Part shown: positions 15,237-22,540 of the stretch, piece after piece
Numbering within the stretch: the stretch's first letter is position 1
Layout of the letters: the number at the start of each line of letters is the position of its first letter
Translations under genes and position numbers: made by a program
IMG/VR virus record: IMGVR_UViG_3300025141_000666
Location: 1-25,491 of that record
DNA length: 25,491 bases
Strand: one strand, 5' to 3'
Origin: a virus
The notes under the pieces: model-generated
Told to the model about the DNA's origin: nothing
What the model saw: the letters and a program-made list of their open reading frames with translations, nothing else
The model's database searches: none

Positions 15237-18107
15237 TTATTCCCCCTCGTCTTCCTCATCGTGTGTTTCGATCTCAGCAATCTCTACGCTTCGATCAAGC
15301 TTTTCCTTCTCAAGGTCATCCTTACGAGCCTGAACCATAGATTGGGCACCAAGCTTTGCACCCTCGATGTACTCACGGCTCTGACGATCCTTCTCAACAT
15401 TAACTACTTGATTGATCATATCTAGATATTTATTCAAACTATCGTCAATTTCTTTGCGATTCTTAGCCGAAACATTTGCGTCAGCAATTGCCCTTTCAAG
15501 CTCCATCTCGGCAACCTTAAGCAACTTGTCCTGCTCAAGCTTAAGCATATCGTAGGTCGCACTTGACCCGATCCTTGCACCCTCAACACGTTCCCGACTC
15601 CGAGAGTCCTCACGCTCACGATAAATAGCGGACTCTTCTCGTAGCTCAGCACGCTCAAGCTCAGACTTGTCGGAGATAGACTGCTTGGACAAATCTCCCT
15701 GGATCTGAGCAACAGTGCGAATCATATCCGCTTCAAGCTGAGCCTTCTGCTTCATCATATCCATCATCATCTTCTGCTGATCTTGCTCAGTCTTCGACAT
15801 CATGCGATGCATCTCGGCTTCATTACGCATCTGGGCCTTCTGCATCTCCGCTTGTAACTTGGCTTGACCAAGTTCACCCTTCTGCTGCACATCTTGAGCC
15901 TTGATCTGAAGCTCCTGCTGCTGCATCTGGAGTACAGGATCTTGAGCCTGCTGCTGCGCTTGCTGGGCTTGAATCTCGGCCTGCTCCTTCTGCAACAACT
16001 GACCCGCAGCCTGGGAAACGAGACGCGAAAGATTGACTTCAACTTCTTCCGGAAGCCGCTCATCGGGAGGCGGAAGCTGGAATCCAAGCTGCTCTTCGAT
16101 ATCAGCCCTGTACTGGAACGCAAGATGCTCAGTAACATGAGCCATGTATGCACCCTGGATTCCCTGGATGTTGGGACTCTGCTGGAGCATCTGTCCAATT
16201 TTCGGATCTTGCATCGCAGACATGTGGGTCTGGATATGAGCTTCGTGATCTTGGAAAATAAAAGCCTTGGCAGGCTTCCCATTTAGCATTTCCATATTTT
16301 CAGAAACAGGATTTGTAGGCTTAACATCATCTTCCATGGGGATAATGTCATCTGCATCCTGAATACCAAGAACATCCAGCATCTGACGATGGAGCTTTCT
16401 CAGATCGTACATCTGAGGTGCCTGTGCAGAGAGTTGCAACGCGCTCTGGTACTGCATGATCCGCTGCGCCATCGTAGATGAGTTGGGATCGCTAACCGGG
16501 ATCACGTCAATAGTCTGATCAAAGTCCTCTCGCTTGGCGGATTCCTCGCCACCAAGATCGTACTCGTAATCATCCGGTGTTTCGATGTGTACGATGTTGG
16601 CAAGTACACGGAACTCCCGCTTCATTGCTGCATGAAGTCGAGCTTGAATCGCCGACATCACCTTCATGGATCGTTCCAGAAGTGCCAGCGTCGTCCCTAC
16701 AGGAGCTTCCTGCTTCATATCGCTGATATTCACGTCTGTCAGCGAAGCGAATCGTCTCCCCTCCTCCACAATATTGCCAAGCAACTGGTAGAGTACGTTG
16801 GAGGGTTCCTTGTACGGTAGGAATGTGATGTTGTCCCTGATCGCTCCGCCGGGAACATCGACATCCCGAAACTCCCCGGGCATGATCGGAGAATCGTCCC
16901 CCTTGATCCGAAGCCCCCTGGCCTTCAGACCGCCGGGAAGATTTGACAGAGTTCCGGCATCTACAAGTTGTCGAAGGAGTGAGGTTGCTGATTTTGAAAT
17001 TCCTCCGATAAGGTGGATTAGACCGAAACCGTAGAACCCTAGGCCCGGAACATATTCGTAATGAACGAAGTGTTCGCGCTTAAGCTTCTTCTCATCATCC
17101 TCGTTCCAGTTTCGACGGATCGAAAGGATTTGAGAAGAGCTTTTATCTATGGTGATTACATAGGGAAGCGCAACACCCGTAGGCTCCCCATCAATTTCAT
17201 CTTCATAGCCCGGGAGATCCACTGCGGCGTGCATCTCCAAAATGGTGTGCCTGCTGTCGATGCGCGAGGGATCTTCGCCCGTGAGCTTATCGTACTTTTC
17301 CTGAATATCTCCAGGGATCGGCGCACCGTGACCAATCTCTACGTCGCGGTAGAACCCAGACACCTGCATCTTTCGGACAGAATTGCCATCTACGCGCATA
17401 ACGTGCGTGACCCGTTCTGCGGTCACCAAGTCGGCTGCGCCGTAGGACACCACCATGTCCTCAGAAGGAATAAACATCGAACACGGGCGACCCATGTTAG
17501 GGTCATAGTAAATCTTGCGGAAAGCAGATCCCGCCAGAGGAAGACTAAAGAGCAATTTTTCAGTCTCGTTGCGATACTCGGTCATCCTCTCCGTTAGGAG
17601 GAAATTCATGTGGTCGCTGACGCGCGTTGCCTGCTCTGTTTTCTCTTCAGTTACCTTCCCAATTATCTTTGTCTTCACCGGACCCGATGCCGGAAAGATT
17701 TCACTCATCGCCTGCGACTGGAAACGCACCACTGATTCGGAAAGAAGGGGGTGATTTACCCCACAAGCACCGGGCCAGGGACTTGTCCGATCTTCAATGT
17801 TCAATCCAAGTTGATCCAAGCCCTTGGTGTACGTCTCTTCCCAGTCCTTACGTGAATTCTTGTCCGCTTCATATGCGGCACGCAAGTCCGAAGAAACTCT
17901 GGCGAGTTCACTGTCGTCCATAAACTCAGCGAGATTCGATCCAAACTCAGATTCAGGAAGCTCGCCTTCACCAAACTGAATCATCATCCCGCCCTCACCA
18001 TCTTCAATGGTGGTTACATCGGGATCGACAATTTCAATATCGATAGGTGCTTCTTCCGCTTCAGTGATCGGAAGAGTATTCGGTTCTAGTGCAGGTTCAA
18101 TCGCCAT
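15237..18107 (-). CDS. Portal protein with long C-terminal coiled-coil extension
   Basis: A 956-residue protein. The core (residues about 70-680) has the portal pattern of short-tailed phages: SPWPGACGVNHPLLSES, YRNETEKLLFSLPLAGSAFR, YDPNMGRPCSMFIPSEDMVV, then FVHYEYVPGLGFYGFG and the channel-helix region before YQLLGNIVEEGRR. As a dodecamer at one capsid vertex it would be the DNA channel and terminase dock. From residue about 690 to the end there is an extra 265-residue region rich in Q, E, K and M with strong coiled-coil heptads (QQAQQQAQDPVLQMQQQEL, EQDQQKMMMDMMKQKAQ), which could form a barrel inside the head or help injection. Its ATG overlaps the upstream stop (TAATG) with an AGGAAG site. 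Confidence 0.8.
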   Translation of the reverse strand: MAIEPALEPNTLPITEAEEAPIDIEIVDPDVTTIEDGEGGMMIQFGEGELPESEFGSNLAEFMDDSELARVSSDLRAAYEADKNSRKDWEETYTKGLDQLGLNIEDRTSPWPGACGVNHPLLSESVVRFQSQAMSEIFPASGPVKTKIIGKVTEEKTEQATRVSDHMNFLLTERMTEYRNETEKLLFSLPLAGSAFRKIYYDPNMGRPCSMFIPSEDMVVSYGAADLVTAERVTHVMRVDGNSVRKMQVSGFYRDVEIGHGAPIPGDIQEKYDKLTGEDPSRIDSRHTILEMHAAVDLPGYEDEIDGEPTGVALPYVITIDKSSSQILSIRRNWNEDDEKKLKREHFVHYEYVPGLGFYGFGLIHLIGGISKSATSLLRQLVDAGTLSNLPGGLKARGLRIKGDDSPIMPGEFRDVDVPGGAIRDNITFLPYKEPSNVLYQLLGNIVEEGRRFASLTDVNISDMKQEAPVGTTLALLERSMKVMSAIQARLHAAMKREFRVLANIVHIETPDDYEYDLGGEESAKREDFDQTIDVIPVSDPNSSTMAQRIMQYQSALQLSAQAPQMYDLRKLHRQMLDVLGIQDADDIIPMEDDVKPTNPVSENMEMLNGKPAKAFIFQDHEAHIQTHMSAMQDPKIGQMLQQSPNIQGIQGAYMAHVTEHLAFQYRADIEEQLGFQLPPPDERLPEEVEVNLSRLVSQAAGQLLQKEQAEIQAQQAQQQAQDPVLQMQQQELQIKAQDVQQKGELGQAKLQAEMQKAQMRNEAEMHRMMSKTEQDQQKMMMDMMKQKAQLEADMIRTVAQIQGDLSKQSISDKSELERAELREESAIYREREDSRSRERVEGARIGSSATYDMLKLEQDKLLKVAEMELERAIADANVSAKNRKEIDDSLNKYLDMINQVVNVEKDRQSREYIEGAKLGAQSMVQARKDDLEKEKLDRSVEIAEIETHDEEDEGE

Positions 18108-18790
18108 TAAATAAGCTTCCTACCCGGGTTGGGTCGAACAAATCCGCCAGAATTAAATTCAAGAGCCGAACGTCCATATCCACCGGCTCCTCGGTAGAAT
18201 GGAGATTCGGGAATTTTGTATGTATCAATGAGCCCACCCTTGCCATCATCAAGAACTCCGAATATCCCCTGAAGACGTGGACTACTATTAACAATACCGG
18301 CAGTGGTGTGGTGATATTTTTCGTAAACATGAGCCCCAGCACGGGGATCGTTATCTTGCAAAATCCGCTTTAAGTATTTGTCGCTTCCCTTGATTTGATC
18401 AAGATTTGCAAGATAGAGTTCATCGGATTGAGCATTCGTTAAGAGATCCGGATCATTATGCTCCATTGCCTCATGCACCCAACCGGGAACCTTGTTGTCT
18501 CCAATTTTGGAGTAGACTTTTTCCGCCCTGTTTAAAGCAGTTCTGAACGCTTGCTGTCCTTCAGGATTATCCTCATCAAAATATTTAAATTGGTACTGAC
18601 CCTTCACATAATGCTCTTTACTCAAGTCACTAACGGTTCCACTTTCCGATTCAGCGAAGCGAACTCTTCCCATATGATTCAATAGATTATGGGATTGATA
18701 ATCAGCTTCGTCAGGATCTGACAAGCGACGAACGATCCTTTCAAATATCGATGTGGCTTTATCGGGATCGAGCCTCTTCTTCTTACCCAT
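18107..18790 (-). CDS. Unknown 227-aa protein between terminase and portal
   Basis: Starts with KKKRLDPDKATSIFERIVR and is hydrophilic with mixed helix and coil (RTALNRAEKVYSKIGDNKVP, RILQDNDPRAGAHVYEKY, GYGRSALEFNSGGFVRPNPG). It has no membrane segment. Both ends overlap the neighbouring genes by one base (TAATG), so it is part of the packaging operon. It is not a recognisable terminase or protease; a minor head or packaging protein is only a guess. Confidence 0.55.
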   Translation of the reverse strand: MGKKKRLDPDKATSIFERIVRRLSDPDEADYQSHNLLNHMGRVRFAESESGTVSDLSKEHYVKGQYQFKYFDEDNPEGQQAFRTALNRAEKVYSKIGDNKVPGWVHEAMEHNDPDLLTNAQSDELYLANLDQIKGSDKYLKRILQDNDPRAGAHVYEKYHHTTAGIVNSSPRLQGIFGVLDDGKGGLIDTYKIPESPFYRGAGGYGRSALEFNSGGFVRPNPGRKLI

Positions 18791-20352
18791 TAGTAGTACT
18801 CCGCTTTTCGTTTGGGCTGGAACTCATCTACTTCATCAGACTGAAGCGGGATGAATCCTCCCTGCCTGAAACGAATCAGGGCTTGAGTACTAGAATCTAC
18901 TAGGTCGTCATGAGCAGCCGCGCCGGGAAACCCTGCGAACTGTTCGATTACTTCTTCTGCAAATCTCTTACGCGGTACCCATACGACACCGGAGGAGAAG
19001 AGATCTGAAACTGAATTCACTCTCGCAACTTTATCGTTGCCCCTGGAGGGAGAGTATTCAGATACGGGGATGCCTATTTGCCTGAGTTCAAAGATAAGGG
19101 GAGTGCCTGCTGCTTTAGATTCTATGATGCAGGCATCCGGTTCCCACTTAGTCCACTCATTCATGGCAACTTTTTTTAGCTCGGGGAATTCCATGCGTTT
19201 CTGGAACGCATCAAGCAAGATAATATTAGGAACCTCAGCACCACCTTTACCGGCTTCATGGGAGAAAATTCCCCATGTCGTGCAGGCTGAGTAATCCGCC
19301 CTTTCTGTTTTCAGGAAAGCCGTGTCCCAACTTTGTATGATGAACTCACACGGGGGAGGATCACTTCTTTCCCATTCTCTCCACCATCCCCTTTTGATGA
19401 TGGCTGATTCATCGGCTGTGGGATCTTGCTGATACTGCGCTGACCATTTTGAGGCAGGCAGTTCAGCTTTAATCTTTTCAAGTTCCTCTAGCTTCCAGTA
19501 CCCGGGCCAGAGAGATCTGCCCGATGGAAGAATCGCAGGGAACTCAATCACCTCCCACTCATCTGACCCAACTCGTTCAGCAGAAGCTTGTAGGATTGCC
19601 CCGGTAAGATCTCGTTGTGACCACCTTGTCATAACGATCACAATCGATCCACCGGGCTGAAGCCTCTGTCTTGGACCGGATGTATACCATTCGTATACCC
19701 GGTCGAATATCGCAGGGTCCCCGCTCTGACCTTCTTGCTCAGAATGAGGATCATCGATAATCAGGAGGTCAGCACCCTTTCCAGTTACAGCACCCCCCAC
19801 ACCGATTGCGAAGTACTCCCCCTCTTCGGAAGTATTCCACCGCCCTGCTGCCTTGGAGTCCTGCCGCAAAGAGACCCCAGGGAATATCTTCTTGTAGGGT
19901 TCTGACCCCACAAGATTTCTTACCTTACGCCCAAAACTTACGGCCAACTCGGACGTATGGGAAGTTTGAATAATCTTCCTTGTTGACTTCTGTCCAAGGA
20001 ACCAAGCTGGAAGAAGATATGAGGCAAACTCAGACTTCGTATGCCTGGGAGGCATATTAATAATAAGCCTCTTTAACTCACCAGCAGCCACCCTCTCGAA
20101 AGCCTCTGCCATCTTCTTGTGATGCGTACCCTCTATGAATGCAGGCCACACATCCTTGACAAACTTAAGAAATGAACTCTGCTTGGTATTTCTGTCCTGA
20201 ACCGACGCAAACTTCTTTAAAAGATTGAGAACCATCTCCCTCTCTTCAGATTCAAGATAAGGAAGCTTGTTCAACAGTTCGTCGTAAGAAATACCTTCGC
20301 TCTCTAGAGCTTCAGTTATCGAAGACGTAGAATCGTCTGAGACTTCGGGCAA
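18790..20352 (-). CDS. terL: Terminase large subunit
   Basis: About 520 residues; residue numbers here count from the TTG at 20358. Walker A is MPPRHTKSE (102-110), Walker B is LLIIDDP (198-204), and the MTRW coupling motif is at 243-246. The C-terminal RNase H-like nuclease has SWDTA (D345), IIESKAAG (E413) and HDDLVDS (D484/D485). It therefore has both the ATP-driven packaging motor and the headful or cos nuclease. The start is uncertain. A TTG at 20350-20352 lies 6 bases after an AGAGGGG site and is preferred; the TTG at 20356-20358 would put that site at zero spacing. The leader carries palindromic repeats and hairpins. The last codons overlap the next gene (TAATG). Confidence 0.9.
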   Translation of the reverse strand: MPEVSDDSTSSITEALESEGISYDELLNKLPYLESEEREMVLNLLKKFASVQDRNTKQSSFLKFVKDVWPAFIEGTHHKKMAEAFERVAAGELKRLIINMPPRHTKSEFASYLLPAWFLGQKSTRKIIQTSHTSELAVSFGRKVRNLVGSEPYKKIFPGVSLRQDSKAAGRWNTSEEGEYFAIGVGGAVTGKGADLLIIDDPHSEQEGQSGDPAIFDRVYEWYTSGPRQRLQPGGSIVIVMTRWSQRDLTGAILQASAERVGSDEWEVIEFPAILPSGRSLWPGYWKLEELEKIKAELPASKWSAQYQQDPTADESAIIKRGWWREWERSDPPPCEFIIQSWDTAFLKTERADYSACTTWGIFSHEAGKGGAEVPNIILLDAFQKRMEFPELKKVAMNEWTKWEPDACIIESKAAGTPLIFELRQIGIPVSEYSPSRGNDKVARVNSVSDLFSSGVVWVPRKRFAEEVIEQFAGFPGAAAHDDLVDSSTQALIRFRQGGFIPLQSDEVDEFQPKRKAEYY

Positions 20353-20364
20353 CCACAACCCCTC

Positions 20365-20382
20365 TATGTAGTTAACTACATA
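20365..20382. promoter_or_regulatory. Perfect 18-bp palindrome at the terL ribosome-binding site
   Basis: TATGTAGTTAACTACATA reads the same on both strands and abuts the AGAGGGG site of the large terminase gene. It could be an operator for a dimeric regulator or, in the transcript, a hairpin next to the ribosome-binding site. Its half-site recurs in the leader at 20389, 20438 and 20462, and a looser copy lies at 21349. Confidence 0.5.
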
Positions 20383-20478
20383 ATATAAGTTAACTAATGC
20401 ATCACCCGAAGGGTGATGCGTACACCCTGATACTTAAGTTAAATACATAATAAGAATTGAAGTTAACTACATAGTAAG
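20371..20478 (+). repeat. Three 17-bp repeats plus partial copy in the terL leader
   Basis: Copies of GTTAA[C/A]TACATA[A/G]TA lie at 20371-20387, 20438-20454 and 20462-20478, with a short GTTAACTAA at 20389-20397. The 20371 and 20462 copies have GTTAACTACATA in common. Spaced copies of one sequence suggest sites for a DNA-binding protein, either a regulator or the terminase. Confidence 0.55.
20399..20419. other. Perfect 9-bp hairpin A in terL leader
   Basis: GCATCACCC and GGGTGATGC are separated by three bases. On the minus strand it is followed by TTAGTTAACTTATATT, which is T-rich but not a run, so termination is possible but unproven. Confidence 0.55.
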
Positions 20479-20514
20479 AGGGCATCCCACTGCTCACCGA
20501 CAGGAGATGCCCTC
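20478..20514. other. Perfect 9-bp hairpin B in terL leader
   Basis: GAGGGCATC and GATGCCCTC are separated by 19 bases. There is no T run on either side. It is followed after two bases by a third hairpin, so the leader is highly structured. Confidence 0.55.
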
Positions 20515-20516
20515 GT

Positions 20517-20555
20517 CCAGATAGCTCCTAGAAAGGGGATAAGAAAGCTATCTGG
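20517..20555. other. Perfect 10-bp hairpin C in terL leader
   Basis: CCAGATAGCT and AGCTATCTGG are separated by 19 bases. It lies closest to the predicted promoter and would be near the 5' end of the terminase transcript. Confidence 0.55.
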
Positions 20556-20572
20556 CTAAATAAACGTATGAC

Positions 20573-20607
20573 ATTATAACACTACCCCCCCCTTGACAGC
20601 TTGTCAA
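20573..20607 (-). promoter_or_regulatory. Extended -10 promoter candidate for the packaging/head operon
   Basis: The minus strand has TGTTATAAT with TATAAT at 20573-20578, a perfect extended -10 (TG-N-TATAAT). A TTGACA lies 23 bases upstream, too far for a normal -35, but it is one arm of a dyad (TTGACA, three bases, TGTCAA, 20593-20607) that may be an operator. The eight-G run between them is unusual. Transcription would begin near 20566 and give a leader of about 210 nt before terL. Confidence 0.45.
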
Positions 20608-20611
20608 GCGT

Positions 20612-20875
20612 CTATTCCTCATCTCTATCGTAGGGGTACACGGTCTGCATGGGATACTTCACTGCGTGGGATACATCAGTTCCCGTATCTGACGGATCGT
20701 CAAATACACTCTTAATCCGATTAGCCATATATCGAACAGGCCTCCGGTTCCTCATGTCCCTCTCCATAGCCTCAAGATCCTTCTTAAACTGCTCCCGGCT
20801 TACACCAATATCTAACGTGTACTGCACTCCCTGCTCCCATCTGAAGTTCTTCCTAATCTCTCCATCAATACTCAT
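20612..20875 (-). CDS. Small charged protein in the control region
   Basis: An 87-residue protein from the ATG at 20873-20875 (starts SIDGEIRKNFRWEQGV). An upstream ATG in frame would add a hydrophobic, unlikely extension. It is charged and helical in the middle (VSREQFKKDLEAMERDMRN), with no recognised domain. It has no SD, and a -10-like TATAAT sits three bases before the ATG, so it may be read from a leaderless transcript. It is separate from the structural operon by structured DNA and could be a regulator, which is a guess from position. Confidence 0.55.
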   Translation of the reverse strand: MSIDGEIRKNFRWEQGVQYTLDIGVSREQFKKDLEAMERDMRNRRPVRYMANRIKSVFDDPSDTGTDVSHAVKYPMQTVYPYDRDEE

Positions 20876-20878
20876 AAA

Positions 20879-20906
20879 ATTATAATACACAAAATCCAAG
20901 ATCAAA
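20879..20906 (-). promoter_or_regulatory. Promoter candidate for the 87-aa gene
   Basis: On the minus strand TATAAT is at 20879-20884 with TTTGAT at 20901-20906, 16 bases apart. The predicted start is at or within the ATG of the 87-aa gene, which would give a leaderless transcript. The surroundings are A/T-rich, so chance is possible. Confidence 0.35.
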
Positions 20907-20940
20907 TGCAAAAAAAATCCCACACATAATATTTATTGTG

Positions 20941-21404
20941 TAATACAAAAGTATAGGGGGGTGGGGTATGGGACCCAAATCGTTCGGCTGGAATACAGTG
21001 TTATGCGGCCCGCGACCACGGCCCGGTCTCAGGGGGGGGGTCCCCCCGACACATTTGCGAGAGGGGTGAATTACCTCCGGGGCCAATTCCCCCCAACCGT
21101 GGTCCCTCCGGGGACGCGGATCGAGTGTGGTGAAATCCCCCCGACGACAGTCCCCTCGGGGAGGGGCGGTCCGGTGTAGTGAAACCCCCACGAAACGTGG
21201 ACGACAGGGTCACCCCAGGAACACCCTAGAAAACCATAGGTCGTACCATTGAGTTAAAAATACATGGTTTCTGTGTCGATTTAAGGTTTACAACCTACCC
21301 TCGTTTGCTAGACTGCCTTCATACCGTAGAAATACGGTTGATATACAAGTTAGATACATAGACACTATGCCCTAGGTATAGGGCCACGAAAGTAGAGTCG
21401 AACT
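20941..21404. other. Non-coding divergent intergenic region with hairpins
   Basis: About 460 bases without a convincing gene. The left part is GC-rich with C6 and G9 runs and the 47-48-bp repeat. The right part (21230-21404) is A/T-rich and holds two small hairpins: ACCGTA-GAAA-TACGGT (21323-21338, GNRA loop) and GCCCTA-GGTA-TAGGGC (21369-21384). Long open frames here have a Pro/Arg/Gly make-up dictated by the repeats and no SD. The position near both terminase genes suits a packaging-recognition or promoter region. Confidence 0.55.
21042..21189 (+). repeat. C6-led 47-48-bp imperfect tandem repeats
   Basis: Blocks of C (six, six, six, then five) begin at 21042, 21089, 21137 and 21185, giving periods of 47, 48 and 48 bases. 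The second and third units share GTCCC-type hairpins (TCCCTCCGGGGA, TCCCCTCGGGGA) and a GTGTRGTGAAA end just before the next C run. The first is more divergent. A G9/C6 inverted pair lies just before. Confidence 0.6.
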
Positions 21405-21896
21405 ATGGTGGAACGTGAGCGCGCAAAGCGCGCGGAACGTTCCGAACGGAAGCCGGTGACGCTGAAGTCTAAGCGGAATGAACTAATCCGCTCAGGCCAA
21501 GCCAGCCGCAGGGATGGCAGCCTAGGCCGAAAGGTTAAAGCTGCAACCGATGGAGCCGAGCGTGAGGTGCAGACTCTTCTGCGCATGAACGCAAAGGACC
21601 GGAGGCGTGCCCTACGGAAGCATCACCGTCTTATGGAAAAGTGGAAGCGGTATCGTGCATCCTTGCCCGAGCATTCCCCGATTCCTAGCCCAGTGTCAGA
21701 CTTGACTCTGGACTCCGGTCGGAAAGTAGAATTCCGCGAGCGCATTGACAGCAACCTAGCCTCAGATCCCTTCTGGTTGAAGGGGTTCAAGCGGGCTGGG
21801 CCAATAGAGAAGCATACCCTTGCGACTGGTAGCAGTTACCAAGCGCCTAGGTTGGGGGTAATACGCCGCAATAAAAACGGCGACTACATAGGTTAG
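21405..21896 (+). CDS. Basic protein facing the small terminase
   Basis: A 163-residue, strongly basic protein (start VERERAKRAERSERKPVT) with many K/R-rich helices (MNAKDRRRALRKHHRLMEKW) and a C-terminal half with LDSGRKVEFRERIDSNL and SDPFWLKGFKRAGP. There is no clear SD before the ATG, so the start is uncertain. It may bind DNA or RNA. It is convergent with the small terminase gene and separated from it by a long hairpin. No family recognised. Confidence 0.5.
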   Translation: MVERERAKRAERSERKPVTLKSKRNELIRSGQASRRDGSLGRKVKAATDGAEREVQTLLRMNAKDRRRALRKHHRLMEKWKRYRASLPEHSPIPSPVSDLTLDSGRKVEFRERIDSNLASDPFWLKGFKRAGPIEKHTLATGSSYQAPRLGVIRRNKNGDYIG

Positions 21897-21898
21897 AA

Positions 21899-21951
21899 AC
21901 GTAGGGTGCCTGGGGAAGGCTTGATTGCCGTTTCCCCGGGCACTCCTGCGT
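21899..21951. terminator. Long bidirectional hairpin between convergent genes
   Basis: GTGCCTGGGGAA pairs with TTCCCCGGGCAC (12 bp with one wobble, 14-base loop) and continues outward with ACGTAGG against CCTGCGT after one bulged base: about 19 pairs. It fills the gap between the basic gene and the small terminase stop. There is no T run, so it may act as a bidirectional block or an RNA-end protector. Confidence 0.6.
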
Positions 21952-22413
21952 CTAGCCTTCGTTATCACCCCTTAGAATCGCTTCCAGCGTAGCCACAATC
22001 TCTTCTTGGCTCTCTGGCTCCCGGGCTTTCGTCTCGACTACATCAGAGAACAGCCCGATGCTCTTACCCAATAGCTCCATAGCTTTCAGTCTGGAGCTAG
22101 CAGTGGCACCTTCGGTCTCTCCTTCTGCTTCCTCTCGGAGTGACCGCAGTACGTAGTTGCGTGTGCCGACAACAGACTTCGCACGCTCCGTTTCATGCCG
22201 TGCCTTCATCCTATTGATGGCCGCATCGACGCCGGGGCGTAGCCGCACTCTAGACGCTGCATCCCTTACGGTCTTAGGCTGGGTGTTTTCCCCTACGGTG
22301 TATACACTACGATAAGCCTCAACTGTTGTGGGATATCGGCCACTTACGATGGCTTCTGCAAAAGCTTGCTCTTTTGTAGACAGATTCTTCTTCTTTGCAC
22401 TACTGCTAGACAT
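21952..22413 (-). CDS. terS: Terminase small subunit
   Basis: A 153-residue protein with the small-terminase pattern. The N-terminal part is helix-turn-helix-like (LSTKEQAFAEAIVSGRYPT, then VEAYRSVY) and recognises the packaging site. It is followed by KTVRDAASRVRLRPGVDAAI and the oligomerisation region (SSRLKAMELLGKSIGLFSDV). Length is typical. It is not beside the large subunit; about 1.6 kb of control DNA and two genes lie between them. The SD is weak. The nearby GC-rich repeats could be its DNA target, which is inference. Confidence 0.7.
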   Translation of the reverse strand: MSSSSAKKKNLSTKEQAFAEAIVSGRYPTTVEAYRSVYTVGENTQPKTVRDAASRVRLRPGVDAAINRMKARHETERAKSVVGTRNYVLRSLREEAEGETEGATASSRLKAMELLGKSIGLFSDVVETKAREPESQEEIVATLEAILRGDNEG

Positions 22414-22429
22414 ACGGAGTTAATAGCAT

Positions 22430-22534
22430 ATGCAAGAACGATACGAAAGGCAGAAGTGGATCTGCCCCCGATGTGGGAAAGATCCAGTAGCCTGCACTAA
22501 AAACAATTTCAGAGAGCCCCGCTGTAGGGGCTAG
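22430..22534 (+). CDS. Possible 34-aa zinc-finger-like peptide
   Basis: A short frame with ATG at 22430 and a GGAG site 10 bases upstream encodes 34 residues. It has four cysteines (C12, C15, C22, C32) in the order CPRCG, ACT and PRCRG, close to a zinc-knuckle or ribbon. The stop lies in the 3' arm of a hairpin (AGCCCC/GGGGCT, 22515-22532). It is divergent from the small terminase, 16 bases away. Small size makes chance possible. Confidence 0.45.
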   Translation: MQERYERQKWICPRCGKDPVACTKNNFREPRCRG

Positions 22535-22540
22535 ATTTAT

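Noticed and set aside
15800-16286. 160-codon minus-strand and 140-codon plus-strand frames
   Set aside because: They are alternative frames of the portal's Gln/Glu/Lys-rich coiled coil; the low-complexity Arg/Ser- or Leu-rich products look artificial.
18808-18845. CTGATGA and CGAAA on the minus strand, like a hammerhead ribozyme
   Set aside because: The bases between the two boxes do not form stem II and the region is the conserved end of the terminase gene.
20880-21213. Long minus- and plus-strand frames rich in Pro, Arg and Gly
   Set aside because: They lie over the C6/G-rich repeats; amino-acid make-up follows the repeat, there is no ribosome-binding site, and frames on both strands look alike.
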